Source: Pseudobdellovibrio sp. (GTDB taxonomy: Bacteria > Bdellovibrionota > Bdellovibrionia > Bdellovibrionales > Bdellovibrionaceae). From it: a stretch of 52,646 bases of DNA. This document shows, one piece after another, positions 17,348 through 25,664 of the stretch. The notes beneath the pieces are model-generated. The model saw only the letters and a program-made list of their open reading frames with translations. It was not told the DNA's origin and did not search any database. The stretch spans positions 1-52,646 of the forward strand of contig JAJFMT010000030.1 of assembly GCA_020696855.1 (NCBI GenBank). Reading direction: 5' to 3'. How positions within the stretch are numbered: position 1 is the first letter of the stretch; the number at the start of each line of letters is the position of its first letter. The translations under genes were made by a program, and so were the position numbers.

Positions 17348-18499
17348 TTATTTATCCGCAGGTGAATCTTCCCCTTGTTCTTCTTGTGCTTCCCGTAATT
17401 CATTTTCGCGGTTTGATCTTTCTCGCTCACCTAATCCGATTCGCTGGGCAGAGGTTTGACCTGAAGGAGGGTTGCCGATCATATGCATCAGTCTCGTTGC
17501 GTTCTTTACTGCTAGTTCAGAAACCCAGATGTCATTGCGGTCATTCGGAATTTCACTGTAGAAAGAGGCTCCTGCCGGAAGCGAGGCCTCGGCGTGAAGG
17601 TAAGAGTCGCGGATAAGCACCTGACATCCGGCACTGGCAAGGTTGGAAGTATCGGCTCCGGCAGGGCAGCGCTTACCAACGATTGTCATGGCGTGATTGT
17701 TACAACCGGGGTCAACGCTTGTGTCAGTAGCTTGGTAACAGGCCGCGATGGCAATCGCTTGCACTCCCCCTGAAAAATTTTGTGCGTGCCGCAAAGCCGT
17801 GTTCCATTGTTCTTCGGTTACAAATTCGCCATTGTTCTCAACCGCGAAAGAACCGAAATTCTCATCTTCACGGAAACTGGCGCCGTGGCCCGGCTGGCAA
17901 AACTGATAAGTGCGATTGAAAAAAGAACTGTTGTTTGGTGAAAACAGGCCTTCTGACAATTGACGGCGAATGCTGGCAGGTGCTCCAGCTGCGCGACTCG
18001 CCTGTGTAATCGCAGAAAACTCTTCTTCGATTGTTAAAACTCCGTCGTTGTAATTTGGGGAAGGCGCCAGTGTTGAACAGTTGCCCAACCGGAAAGACTG
18101 CTCGATGGCGCGGTTAGGTGGGCCCCCTTGCTGCTCGTCACGGGAACCACGAATGTGATGCACCCGGCTTGCGATCAATACAGGAGAAGAGGGTGTAAAA
18201 TTATCGCCACGAATATTGCGGTGATTGTAACGATGTAAATCTATAACCTGTGAAGCAGCGGCAGCAAAACAAACATTTGAATCCTGCTCGGAACGAGTCA
18301 TCTGAACGAAGCGCGGAATTTTATCAAGATTCGGAACGATATAAATATTTTCATAATTCACGGGAGCAGTGGCTGTAGATGCCGAAGCCCGCGCAGGTAC
18401 CGAGGCTGGTGTTACATTTTCTTGTGCGCCACTTGGTTTCGCAAAAACAAGTAATGGTGCGGAAATTAATAACAATGCTGAAACGATATTTTTACGCAT
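17348..18499 (-). CDS. secreted papain-like cysteine peptidase candidate
   Basis: 383-residue exported protein: signal peptide about residues 1-20 (cleavage after VFA), then an Ala/Thr/Ser/Pro-rich linker to about 47. I do not recognise an exact family, but three spaced motifs look like a papain/C39-type active site: Gln72 with Cys77 in EQDSNVCFAAAASQVI, His269 in NNHAMTIVG, and Asp298-Ser299 in VLIRDSY, where Asn-Ser-Trp is usual in papain. Further cysteines (141, 201, 254, 266, 278, 292) suggest disulfides. The C-terminus is a charged Glu/Arg/Asn-rich helix. In a predator, a secreted protease would make sense, but activity is inferred. A hairpin covers its ribosome-binding site. Confidence 0.6.
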   Translation of the reverse strand: MRKNIVSALLLISAPLLVFAKPSGAQENVTPASVPARASASTATAPVNYENIYIVPNLDKIPRFVQMTRSEQDSNVCFAAAASQVIDLHRYNHRNIRGDNFTPSSPVLIASRVHHIRGSRDEQQGGPPNRAIEQSFRLGNCSTLAPSPNYNDGVLTIEEEFSAITQASRAAGAPASIRRQLSEGLFSPNNSSFFNRTYQFCQPGHGASFREDENFGSFAVENNGEFVTEEQWNTALRHAQNFSGGVQAIAIAACYQATDTSVDPGCNNHAMTIVGKRCPAGADTSNLASAGCQVLIRDSYLHAEASLPAGASFYSEIPNDRNDIWVSELAVKNATRLMHMIGNPPSGQTSAQRIGLGERERSNRENELREAQEEQGEDSPADK

Positions 18500-18502
18500 T
18501 TT

Positions 18503-18525
18503 AGTTCCTTTTTTTAACAGGAACT
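18503..18525 (-). promoter_or_regulatory. hairpin covering the ribosome-binding site
   Basis: Perfect 6-bp inverted repeat, AGTTCC at 18503-18508 and GGAACT at 18520-18525, with an 11-base loop. On the minus strand the GGAAC of the likely Shine-Dalgarno (AAGGAACT, three bases before the ATG) is one arm of the stem, so folding would hide the site. Confidence 0.45.
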
Positions 18526-18578
18526 TATCGGTCTTCCCTTTTAATAGCTGAAAACAATTTCATTATGATACAATAGGA

Positions 18579-19367
18579 TTAAATTTCTTCGTGATCTTCA
18601 AGGAATCGCCAGCGGCCTTCGGGTAAATCACCAAGAACTAATTTGCCGACACGAACGCGCTTAAGGCCTTTTACTTCAAGTCCTACTTGCTCGCACATCT
18701 TTCTTATTTGGCGTTTCTTTCCTTCTTTTAATATGAATCTTAACTGGTCGTCGTTGATCCACTCAACAATGGCGGGCTTTAATTTTTCTCCGTCAATTGA
18801 CAGGCCGTAGTTCAATAATTTTAATTTTTCTGCGGGGAGGCGGCTCTCTGGCCCGTGATACTGAACACGAACAATATATTCTTTTTCGATGTCAGAGTTT
18901 TCGCCGATAATTTTTTTGGCTAATCGTCCATCTTGCGAAAAAATCAATAACCCTTGCGAGTCGATATCAAGTCTTCCGATGACCGCAATTCCTTGTAAAT
19001 CGCCGCGCTGAAGAACGCGTTTCCCGAGGCCGAACTGGTTACGGTCATTAACAAGTCTGATGGCCGGTTCATAGCCGGGTTCAGGCTGGCCAGAAACGTA
19101 ACCAATGGGTTTATTCACGATGATAGTGGCTAATCTTTTCTGATTTTTAAGTGCTTCAGCTTCAAGGCTAATTCGCACATCAGGCATAACCTTAGTACCA
19201 AGTTCGCTGACGATCTCGCCGTTTACTCTGACAAGCCCTCTTGCAATATAATCATCAGCTTCACGGCGCGAGCACAGTCCGCGCTCGCTCATGAGTTTCG
19301 AGAGACGTAATGGCTCTGAAGTTGACGGTTTAGAATTTGCTTTTGAATGCGGTTTTTTATCAGCCAT
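18579..19367 (-). CDS. RsuA/RluB/RluF-family rRNA pseudouridine synthase
   Basis: Converts uridine to pseudouridine in rRNA (large subunit if it follows RluB/RluF). S4 RNA-binding domain at about residues 20-70 ([21 protein letters not shown]), then the catalytic domain with Asp134 in [30 protein letters not shown] and LKRVRVGKL are the family's C-terminal blocks. The LD-[KI]-DSQGL form and order are closest to RluF. A short insert before the catalytic motif ([15 protein letters not shown], about residues 112-126) is not in the enterobacterial protein as I recall it. A basic Ser/Lys leader precedes S4. 36 bases separate it from the acyl-CoA dehydrogenase upstream, so they may be co-transcribed. 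Confidence 0.88.
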   Translation of the reverse strand: MADKKPHSKANSKPSTSEPLRLSKLMSERGLCSRREADDYIARGLVRVNGEIVSELGTKVMPDVRISLEAEALKNQKRLATIIVNKPIGYVSGQPEPGYEPAIRLVNDRNQFGLGKRVLQRGDLQGIAVIGRLDIDSQGLLIFSQDGRLAKKIIGENSDIEKEYIVRVQYHGPESRLPAEKLKLLNYGLSIDGEKLKPAIVEWINDDQLRFILKEGKKRQIRKMCEQVGLEVKGLKRVRVGKLVLGDLPEGRWRFLEDHEEI

Positions 19368-19402
19368 TGAAGTACCGGAAGCACTTACGCGCTTCCTTTT
19401 AA

Positions 19403-20596
19403 TTAAGCGCGGTCCAGTTCGATTTTTGCGATCGTCTGAAGTTGCATGTTTGATGTTCCTTCGTAGATCTGACCGATTTTTGCGTCACGCCAGAATTTTT
19501 CGACAGGATATTCTTTTGTGAATCCGTTTCCGCCGAAAAGATCAATCGCCATCGAAGAAAGTTTTTCTGCAGCTTTTGACGAGTAGTACTTAGCCATTGC
19601 AGCGGCTTCAATAAAATCTTCGCCTGCATCTTTCAGGCGGGCGGCGTTGTAAACCATAAGTCTTGAAGCTTCCAGCTCAATACGCATTTGCGCTAACTGA
19701 AACTGAACACCCTGGAACTGACCGATGGCCTTTCCGAACTGCTCACGTGACTTGATGTAATTTAGTGTGGCTTCATACGCGCCCTGTGCGATACCAACCA
19801 TTTGTGCGCCGATTCCGATACGGCCCTCATTTAATGTTTCAATCGCAATCTTGTAACCTTTGCCGATTTCACCTAGTACGTTTTCTTCAGGTACTTCGCA
19901 GTTTTCGAAAATCAGTTCGCAAGTAGAGCTGGCGCGAATTCCAAGTTTGTCTTCCTTTTTACCGACAGTAAAACCTTTGAATCCTTTTTCAACGATGAAA
20001 GCTGTAATGCCTTTATAACCTTTTGACGGGTCGATGTTCGCGAACACGATAAAGAAGCTCGCTTCGTTACCGTTTGTGATCCACAGTTTATTTCCGTTGA
20101 TGATCCATTTGCCGTCTTTTTTTTCTGCTCTTGTTTTTAAGGCAAACGCATCTGAACCCGACGAAGACTCAGACAAGCAATAAGCGCCCACCCATTCACG
20201 CGCCAAACGCGGAAGGTATTTTTCTTTCAAGCCGTCATTGCCCCATTTGAGAATGGCATTCGTCACTAAAGTATTTTGAACGTCACATAAAACAGATACA
20301 GAGCCATCGATGCGAGCGAGCTCTTCGATCGCGATGCAAGCCATTGAAATGCTTGAACCTGCACCACCGAAGTGTTCAGGAGATTCGATACCCATTAAGC
20401 CCATTTCAAAAAGTTTTGAAACGATCTCGGGTTTCATTTTGGCGTGCTCATCCATTTCAGTTACATAAGGTTTGATTTCGCTCTCTGCGAAGCTGCGTAC
20501 AGCATCGCGAAAAGCGACTTCATCTTCTACAGCATCGCGAAAAGCGACTTCATCTTCGGACCACATAGTAAGAGCCGGTCTTGCATTTTGAATCAT
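19403..20596 (-). CDS. acyl-CoA dehydrogenase with N-terminal 10-residue duplication
   Basis: FAD-dependent acyl-CoA dehydrogenase of the short/branched-chain type: first step of fatty-acid or branched amino-acid beta-oxidation. FAD/substrate blocks are [17 protein letters not shown] and [30 protein letters not shown] and the C-terminal [20 protein letters not shown] follow. The catalytic base is probably Glu379 in [10 protein letters not shown]. At 397 aa it is longer than usual because [10 protein letters not shown] occurs twice in direct succession (about residues 14-33), from a perfect DNA duplication; one copy alone would give the normal helix A. Leucine dehydrogenase is at 46079, but no other branched-chain catabolic gene is adjacent. 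Confidence 0.93.
   Translation of the reverse strand: MIQNARPALTMWSEDEVAFRDAVEDEVAFRDAVRSFAESEIKPYVTEMDEHAKMKPEIVSKLFEMGLMGIESPEHFGGAGSSISMACIAIEELARIDGSVSVLCDVQNTLVTNAILKWGNDGLKEKYLPRLAREWVGAYCLSESSSGSDAFALKTRAEKKDGKWIINGNKLWITNGNEASFFIVFANIDPSKGYKGITAFIVEKGFKGFTVGKKEDKLGIRASSTCELIFENCEVPEENVLGEIGKGYKIAIETLNEGRIGIGAQMVGIAQGAYEATLNYIKSREQFGKAIGQFQGVQFQLAQMRIELEASRLMVYNAARLKDAGEDFIEAAAMAKYYSSKAAEKLSSMAIDLFGGNGFTKEYPVEKFWRDAKIGQIYEGTSNMQLQTIAKIELDRA
20498..20557. repeat. perfect 30-bp tandem duplication inside acyl-CoA dehydrogenase
   Basis: Two identical 30-bp units, 20498-20527 and 20528-20557, in frame with the coding sequence. Each encodes the ten residues [10 protein letters not shown] on the minus strand. 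Complete identity, including third codon positions, indicates a recent duplication or an assembly artefact. Confidence 0.97.
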
Positions 20597-20708
20597 ATGA
20601 ACTCCTTAAAACTTAGTAATTGAAATTTTGATGACGAAACAACCTAAGCTTTTAGGACTGATTTTTCAAGTAACGCATTGCATAAATTCGCAATTGTTGT
20701 CTCTGGAA

Positions 20709-21098
20709 TTACGAACGAGTGTCTTTGGAAAGCATTTCGATATTGTTTAAAAAGTTTTGTGCGATTCTGAGAGCGCGGGCTTTCATCTCATCGGCTTTTA
20801 ACCCGGTATAATTTTCATCAATTGTCTCTACAAAGAGCTTTAACCAGCGCTCAAAGTGTTCGATCTTCAAATTAAACTTCAAATGCGGGGGAAACGGGCG
20901 CCCGTGGTAGTTTTCACTGCCGAAAAGCAGATCTTCCCAAAAGTTATAGAGCTTCGGAAGATGCTCATCCCAGTCTACTTTCGCCTGCTCTGTAAAGATG
21001 GGCCCGATGAGTTCGTCTTGACGAACTTTTGCATAAAAAGCGTCAACGATTCTTATAACCTGTTCGCGGGATGAAATTGTTTGTTTAGAGACATTCAT
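20709..21098 (-). CDS. group III truncated haemoglobin
   Basis: Small (129 aa) haem protein of the 2-on-2 globin group III, thought to bind O2 or NO. Family signs: FYAKVRQDELIGPIF with Tyr22 at B10, Trp43/His46 (VDWDEHLPKLYNFW), PPHLKFN with His72 as likely distal E7 residue, and the proximal His81 in EHFERWLKLF. Cytoplasmic, no signal. It lies 112 bases upstream of the acyl-CoA dehydrogenase on the same strand and is divergent from the M50 protease gene. No Shine-Dalgarno is obvious before its ATG. Confidence 0.9.
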   Translation of the reverse strand: MNVSKQTISSREQVIRIVDAFYAKVRQDELIGPIFTEQAKVDWDEHLPKLYNFWEDLLFGSENYHGRPFPPHLKFNLKIEHFERWLKLFVETIDENYTGLKADEMKARALRIAQNFLNNIEMLSKDTRS

Positions 21099-21220
21099 TT
21101 TTCGCTCGTATATTATTCATTTTTTACTCGCTTATAGTACTTGAACAAAGTGAGTGCAATCAAAGGTTTTTCTCGACATAAGTCGCGCTTCTGATAGCCT
21201 TATTGCAGAACGGAGAAATT

Positions 21221-21880
21221 ATGGATTTTACCGAAGTCGGAGGGCGTTTAGCTCTTTTTTACGTACCGTTTTTATTTGCTCTGTGTTTTCACGAGTACGC
21301 GCATGGTTTCATCGCAAAGCTTCGTGGCGACAACACCGCAGAACAACTGGGGCGTTTAACTTTAAATCCAATGGCTCATGCTGATTTATTCGGTACTTTT
21401 ATTTTGCCGATTGGTGCAATTGTTTTTGGGATTCCGATATTCTTTGGTTGGGCAAAACCGGTACCGGTTAACGCCAGAAACCTTCGAAACGTAAGATCCG
21501 ATATGTTTTGGATTGCGCTTGCTGGGCCCGCGTCGAACCTGCTGTTGGCAGTATTGTCTACGGTCTTTTTGTTTTTTGCAGTGAAATTTCAATTTCTTGG
21601 CGCTTACGAAGAAACAGTCATGAAGCTCATGCAGATGTTTATTCTGACAAATCTATTTTTAGCAATTTTTAATATTCTTCCGATTCATCCACTGGATGGC
21701 GGAAAGGTGCTGGCAAGATTTCTGCCGGCTTCACTGAATTATAAATTGGAACAAAACGAACATGTAACCAGCATGGTGCTTTTAGTTCTGGTTATGTCAG
21801 GCGCATTAGGAGTTCTCCGAATTCCGGTTATTGCTTGTTTTAATTTACTGATGGGATTCTTGGGGTCGAGCCTGGCATGA
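21221..21880 (+). CDS. M50 site-2-type membrane metalloprotease (short, rhomboid-less form)
   Basis: Intramembrane zinc protease of the short YwhC/Rip-like group. His24-Glu25-x2-His28 lies in the first membrane segment (FHEYAHGF) and the third ligand Asp159 in NILPIHPLDGGKV. Five or so hydrophobic segments over 219 aa; no PDZ domain. The substrate cannot be predicted. The ATG at 21221 has GGAG six bases upstream and is preferred to a TTG 18 bases earlier. The stop overlaps the trpS start (ATGA), an association common to this M50 type in many bacteria (M50-trpS-scpA-scpB order), which supports a four-gene housekeeping cluster here. Confidence 0.9.
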   Translation: MDFTEVGGRLALFYVPFLFALCFHEYAHGFIAKLRGDNTAEQLGRLTLNPMAHADLFGTFILPIGAIVFGIPIFFGWAKPVPVNARNLRNVRSDMFWIALAGPASNLLLAVLSTVFLFFAVKFQFLGAYEETVMKLMQMFILTNLFLAIFNILPIHPLDGGKVLARFLPASLNYKLEQNEHVTSMVLLVLVMSGALGVLRIPVIACFNLLMGFLGSSLA

Positions 21881-22875
21881 AGAAGACGATTTTAAGCGGC
21901 AGCACTGTCAGCGGGGATTTGACTCTCGGTAATTACATCGGTGCGATCAATAACTGGAAGCAGCTTCAGAATGACTACGACTGCCTCTATTTTTTGGCAG
22001 ATTTGCATGCGCTGACGACGCCTCAAGAGCCGAAAGTTTTGCGCGACAGAATTTACAGTTTCTTTGCCCAGTATTTAGCACTTGGGTTAGATCCGCATAA
22101 AAACATTATCTTTGCTCAGTCGCAGGTTCACGAACATACCGAGCTTTCGTGGATTCTGACTTGTCTTGCTCCGATGGGTTATCTGAACCGAATGACCCAG
22201 TTCAAAGAAAAGTCTGAAAATGCAAAAAATACGAATAATGCCGGCCTTTTCACATATCCGGTTTTAATGGCCGCAGATATTTTATTGTATCAGGCGGACA
22301 TGGTTCCGGTCGGTGAAGATCAGAAACAGCACTTAGAACTGTGCCGTGACTTAGTTGGATATTTTGAAAACCGCTATGGAAAAGGCATCTTCAAAATGCC
22401 GGAACCTTATATCGGAAAGACCGGAGCCCGTATTATGTCTCTTCAGGATCCAACGAAGAAAATGTCAAAATCCGATGAAAACGAAAAGAATTTCGTTTCG
22501 ATTATTGATGATGCAAAAAAAATCGAAAAGAAAATCAAATCGGCCGCAACCGATTCGGGCACAGAAATCAAATATGATCCTGAAAATAAAGCAGGAGTTG
22601 CGAATCTGATGACGATCTATTCAGTTCTGTCGGGAAAGTCTTTCGAACAGCTTGAAAAAGATTACGAAGGCAAAATGTACGGGCATTTGAAAGTCGATCT
22701 GGCTGAGCTTGTTGTCGAGACCCTGAAACCGGTGCGAGAAAAATACGATGACTTGATGAAAAACCGCGATCATCTGGACAGCTTGTTAGCAAGCGGTGCA
22801 GAGCGGGCGCAAGAGCGGGCTTCAAAGACGTTGAAGGCTGTTTACGAGACGGTAGGTCTGCTGGCTCCTCGTTAG
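21877..22875 (+). CDS. trpS: tryptophanyl-tRNA synthetase
   Basis: Class I synthetase that charges tRNA-Trp. The HIGH-like motif is TLGNYIG at residues 16-22, preceded by SGSTVSGDLT, and the KMSKS loop is at 195-199 (DPTKKMSKSDEN). MAADILLYQADMVPVGEDQKQHLELCRD is reduced to its family pattern in the middle of the chain. 332 aa, normal length. Coupled to the M50 protease by a 4-base overlap. The stop codon lies at the start of a tRNA-like fragment. Confidence 0.97.
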   Translation: MKKTILSGSTVSGDLTLGNYIGAINNWKQLQNDYDCLYFLADLHALTTPQEPKVLRDRIYSFFAQYLALGLDPHKNIIFAQSQVHEHTELSWILTCLAPMGYLNRMTQFKEKSENAKNTNNAGLFTYPVLMAADILLYQADMVPVGEDQKQHLELCRDLVGYFENRYGKGIFKMPEPYIGKTGARIMSLQDPTKKMSKSDENEKNFVSIIDDAKKIEKKIKSAATDSGTEIKYDPENKAGVANLMTIYSVLSGKSFEQLEKDYEGKMYGHLKVDLAELVVETLKPVREKYDDLMKNRDHLDSLLASGAERAQERASKTLKAVYETVGLLAPR

Positions 22876-22930
22876 CCCGACGGATTCATAATCCGAAGGA
22901 CCTTAGGTTCAAGTCCCCCACGCGGAACCA
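22874..22930 (+). other. tRNA 3'-part-like fragment (CAT anticodon), probably a remnant
   Basis: Begins at the trpS stop. An anticodon arm with loop TTCATAA (22885-22891) and four paired bases on each side, then GGTTCAAGTC like a T-loop, and a terminal ACCA at 22927-22930, followed by six T. A complete tRNA is not possible: the 5' acceptor that should pair with 22920-22926 is missing, the T-stem has only two good pairs, and trpS coding sequence occupies the place of the D-arm. GGTTC (22906-22910) can instead pair with GAACC (22925-22929) ahead of the T-run, so it may now act as the trpS terminator. A leftover of integration at a tRNA end is another explanation. Confidence 0.5.
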
Positions 22931-23035
22931 CTTTTTTATGCAAATTTCTAAGTAAAAAATCTTCGTAAAAATAACACGAATTTTGTTGAATAACCCTCAA
23001 GTGCTTGCTTCAATAATTGCTGCAGGATGCGAAAA

Positions 23036-23113
23036 CTCGTAAGGACGCGAGATGACATCTCAATCATAAAGATTGGATGAGTTTAAATAATCAGTCATTA
23101 AGACAGATTATTT
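23036..23113 (+). promoter_or_regulatory. structured scpA leader with three consecutive hairpins
   Basis: Three stem-loops in 78 bases, ending 12 bases before the scpA ATG. H1: 23036-23040 with 23047-23051, loop AAGGAC. H2: 23056-23065 with 23071-23079, nine pairs with one bulged T at 23060, loop ATAAA. H3: 23085-23092 with 23106-23113, eight pairs, then a single A/A mismatch and GTC/GAC around loop ATTAA; three weaker pairs extend it to 23082 and 23116 and would cover part of the GAAAGGG ribosome-binding site. No known riboswitch class is matched. The rest of 22931-23035 is AT-rich with nothing I can name. Confidence 0.5.
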
Positions 23114-23125
23114 GAAAGGGCGCCC

Positions 23126-24256
23126 ATGAGCATTCGTGTTCAGTTGCAACAATTTGAAGGACCACTGGATCTGCTTCTTTATTTAATCCGCAAAGAAGAG
23201 ATGGATATCTTCAATATCAACGTCGTAGAAATCACAAAGCAATACTTTGAATACATCAAGCTGATGAAAGAATTCGATCTTGAAATCGCCGGTGACTTCA
23301 TTGCGATGGCATCTACATTGATTCACATCAAATCTAAAATGCTTCTTCCGCAATACGACGAAAACGGTGAAATCGTAGAACAAGAAGATCCTCGTAAGGA
23401 ATTGGTTCAAAAACTTTTGGAATACGAGAAGTTTAAAGAAGCTTCCAAGTCATTATATGAACGCCCGTTATTAAACCGAGACGTTTGGGCGCGCGGCATG
23501 CGCGAAAAGTTAGAAGTGACTGATGATGAAATTGAACTGGAAGATAACGCACTTTTCTCGCTGATCGGTTCTTACCGAAAAGCGGTAAAGGCTCTTCACA
23601 AACGCGTTCACAAAGTAAACGTAAAACTTCAGTCGATTTCTTCGCGCATTCTGGAAATCCGCGATTTTATTAAGCCGGGTACAACAAGAAGAATGGCTGA
23701 TCTTCTGACAGGTGCCGGTGACCGTATTCAACGTTCTCGCCAGGCCCTTATTACGTTTCTTTCTTTGCTCGAGTTAGGGAAGCTGGGATTTGTAGGTTTA
23801 TATCAAACTGAAAATTACGGCGACATTCATATTCAAGGTAAAAAAGAGATTGATGGCGACGTTCTTTCTAAAGTTGAAGATTACGGAGTTATCAATAATG
23901 AAGATGTGGCCAACCAGCTTTTCGCAAAGCAGGCCATCGTTGATATGGAAGCTGAACTTGAAGCCGTAGATTTAGAAGCGACTCAAATGAGCTTTGGAGA
24001 TCAAACGGAAGAGCCGATAGCTGATATGGCAACGGATGAAGAAATCTTTGCAGCGGAAGCTGACCTGGCTTTAGAAGAAGGCCAAACGCTAGAACCTGAA
24101 ATGGTTGCAGGGTCCGAAGATGCAATTGGGCTTACAGCCGTAACTGAATTGACAATCGATGAAGAAATTTCCCCTGAACCCACGCAAGAAAACGAATTAG
24201 TAACAGCTGACTTACAGACTAATGACTTCGACCGTGAACCTGAATCACAAATTTAA
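23126..24256 (+). CDS. scpA: segregation and condensation protein ScpA, acidic tail
   Basis: Kleisin subunit of the SMC-ScpAB condensin. The N-terminal SMC-neck-binding part starts canonically (VQLQQFEGPLDLLLYLIRKEEMDIFNINV) and the centre has ASTLIHIKSKMLLP. A winged-helix part follows up to about residue 250 (FLSLLELGKLGFVGLYQTENYGDIHI). ScpA is normally near 250 aa; here 376, the extra about 120 residues (from about 260) being dominated by Glu, Asp, Ala and Thr and probably unstructured. Eleven bases before scpB. The smc gene is not in the window. Confidence 0.95.
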   Translation: MSIRVQLQQFEGPLDLLLYLIRKEEMDIFNINVVEITKQYFEYIKLMKEFDLEIAGDFIAMASTLIHIKSKMLLPQYDENGEIVEQEDPRKELVQKLLEYEKFKEASKSLYERPLLNRDVWARGMREKLEVTDDEIELEDNALFSLIGSYRKAVKALHKRVHKVNVKLQSISSRILEIRDFIKPGTTRRMADLLTGAGDRIQRSRQALITFLSLLELGKLGFVGLYQTENYGDIHIQGKKEIDGDVLSKVEDYGVINNEDVANQLFAKQAIVDMEAELEAVDLEATQMSFGDQTEEPIADMATDEEIFAAEADLALEEGQTLEPEMVAGSEDAIGLTAVTELTIDEEISPEPTQENELVTADLQTNDFDREPESQI

Positions 24257-24267
24257 AAGGGCACACA

Positions 24268-25575
24268 ATGAGCAGAAAAAATAAAAAGAACGTTGAAACT
24301 GAAAATGAAATCGAAGTAACGGTTAATGCAGAAGCTGAAGTGGCTGTGCTGGAAGCTTCAGACGAATCAACCGAAGCTATTGAATCAGATGCCGCTGTCT
24401 TTTTAACTGAAGAAGCAGAGCAAGAAGGTTTTTTACCTGAAGCAACCGAAGAAGAAGAGGAAGTTGCTGTTGAAGCTGCGGCCGAAGAAGAAGGCGAAAG
24501 CGTTGAAGGTACCGAACTTGAAGGTTATGAGTCAGCGCAAATCGAAGATTTAGAATTTGTTGCTGAAGAACAAATTGAAAGTATCATCGAAAGTATTTTA
24601 TTTGCTTCAGACCGCCCTGTAAGCCTGGCTTCAATTCAGCAGGTTTTCAAAGGGACCACTGTTAAGAAAGATAAAATCCGCCGCGCGATCGAGGCTCTGG
24701 CTGTTGAATACGCCGGAGGACGCCGTGGAGTCAGCCTTGAAGAAGTAACGGGTGGATACCAGATCCGCACAAAAATCGATAACATGAATTTCTTAAAGCG
24801 CACAGTTAAGACACGTGCTTTCAAATTGTCGGGCCCTGCTCTTGAAACTTTAGCGATCGTTGCTTACAAGCAGCCGGTAGTTAAAATCGAAATCGATCAG
24901 ATCCGTGGTGTTGAATCGGGTCACTTGTTGCGTGCGTTAATGGAAAAAGGATTAGTTAACTTCGAAGGAAAAGCTGAAAATCTTCCTGGTAAACCGATGC
25001 AATACGGTACGACCCGCCGTTTCTTAGAAATCTTCGGGCTTCGTAACCTAAAAGAGCTTCCAAGCCTTTCACAAATCGATGAGTTGTTGCCGGAAGGTAT
25101 CGGTGAAGAAACCGAAGAGAAACCGACACTGGCTATGGTAACGGATTCAATGTCTGAAGAAGTTAAAGCAGTCAGCTACTCACAAGGTGAAGAAGAGCTT
25201 GGAGACATCGAAGAACAGTTAACTTCAATTTCAACATCTTCGGAATTCTTCGAGCAGGAAAAGCTTCGCCAAAAGATGAAGCGCGATGAAGAAAAAGCGC
25301 AAAATATCAGAGAAGCCTTAGCTGTTGGCGAAGAAGTTCCTAAACGTGATGTAAACTGGTTGGCTCGTTATGAAGAAGCTTTGAACCAGCCAGCAGGCGC
25401 AGCTCTAGTGGATGCCGATCAGGATGCTCCGGCAGAACAACAAGCTGTTCAGTCAGCAGAAGCACTGGCCCAACAGCTGGCTGACAGTGAATCGTCAGAA
25501 AGTTTTACAGACGAAGTGGAGCATATCGAAGATGAAATTCCATTCGAAGGTGAAGCTGACGAAGAGCTGACTTAA
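24268..25575 (+). CDS. scpB: segregation and condensation protein ScpB, acidic at both ends
   Basis: Dimeric winged-helix partner of ScpA. The core begins at about residue 99 (EEQIESIIESILFASDRPVSL) and runs to about 275, with KLSGPALETLAIVAYKQPV and EIFGLRNLKELPSL as family blocks. ScpB is usually about 200 aa; this is 435. The first about 98 residues are an acidic run of Glu, Ala and Val, and the last about 155 are again acidic, with a helical stretch around EEDKLRQKMKRDEEKAQNIREAL-type sequence in the middle. The acidic tail matches that of ScpA, so the extensions probably arose or act together. Directly downstream of scpA. Confidence 0.93.
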   Translation: MSRKNKKNVETENEIEVTVNAEAEVAVLEASDESTEAIESDAAVFLTEEAEQEGFLPEATEEEEEVAVEAAAEEEGESVEGTELEGYESAQIEDLEFVAEEQIESIIESILFASDRPVSLASIQQVFKGTTVKKDKIRRAIEALAVEYAGGRRGVSLEEVTGGYQIRTKIDNMNFLKRTVKTRAFKLSGPALETLAIVAYKQPVVKIEIDQIRGVESGHLLRALMEKGLVNFEGKAENLPGKPMQYGTTRRFLEIFGLRNLKELPSLSQIDELLPEGIGEETEEKPTLAMVTDSMSEEVKAVSYSQGEEELGDIEEQLTSISTSSEFFEQEKLRQKMKRDEEKAQNIREALAVGEEVPKRDVNWLARYEEALNQPAGAALVDADQDAPAEQQAVQSAEALAQQLADSESSESFTDEVEHIEDEIPFEGEADEELT

Positions 25576-25593
25576 AGACCAGGTTTGCTGAAA

Positions 25594-25630
25594 AGTGTCA
25601 AATTGTGTCTCGTTCTGAGACACAAACACT
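25594..25630. terminator. hairpin after scpB
   Basis: Perfect 9-bp stem (25603-25611 with 25617-25625), loop GTTCT, extended by AGTGT/ACACT (25594-25598 with 25626-25630) across a CAAA bulge. It lies 18 bases after the scpB stop. No T-run follows on either strand, so it could also be a processing or stabilising hairpin. Confidence 0.55.
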
Positions 25631-25664
25631 AAATTAAATTCTGAAATTTCCGATAAATAAAGAG

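Noticed and set aside
22984-23113. Cyclic di-GMP riboswitch in the scpA leader
   Set aside because: GGACGC and a GCGAAA are present, but the required order of CAGGGCAAACC and the receptor stem is not.
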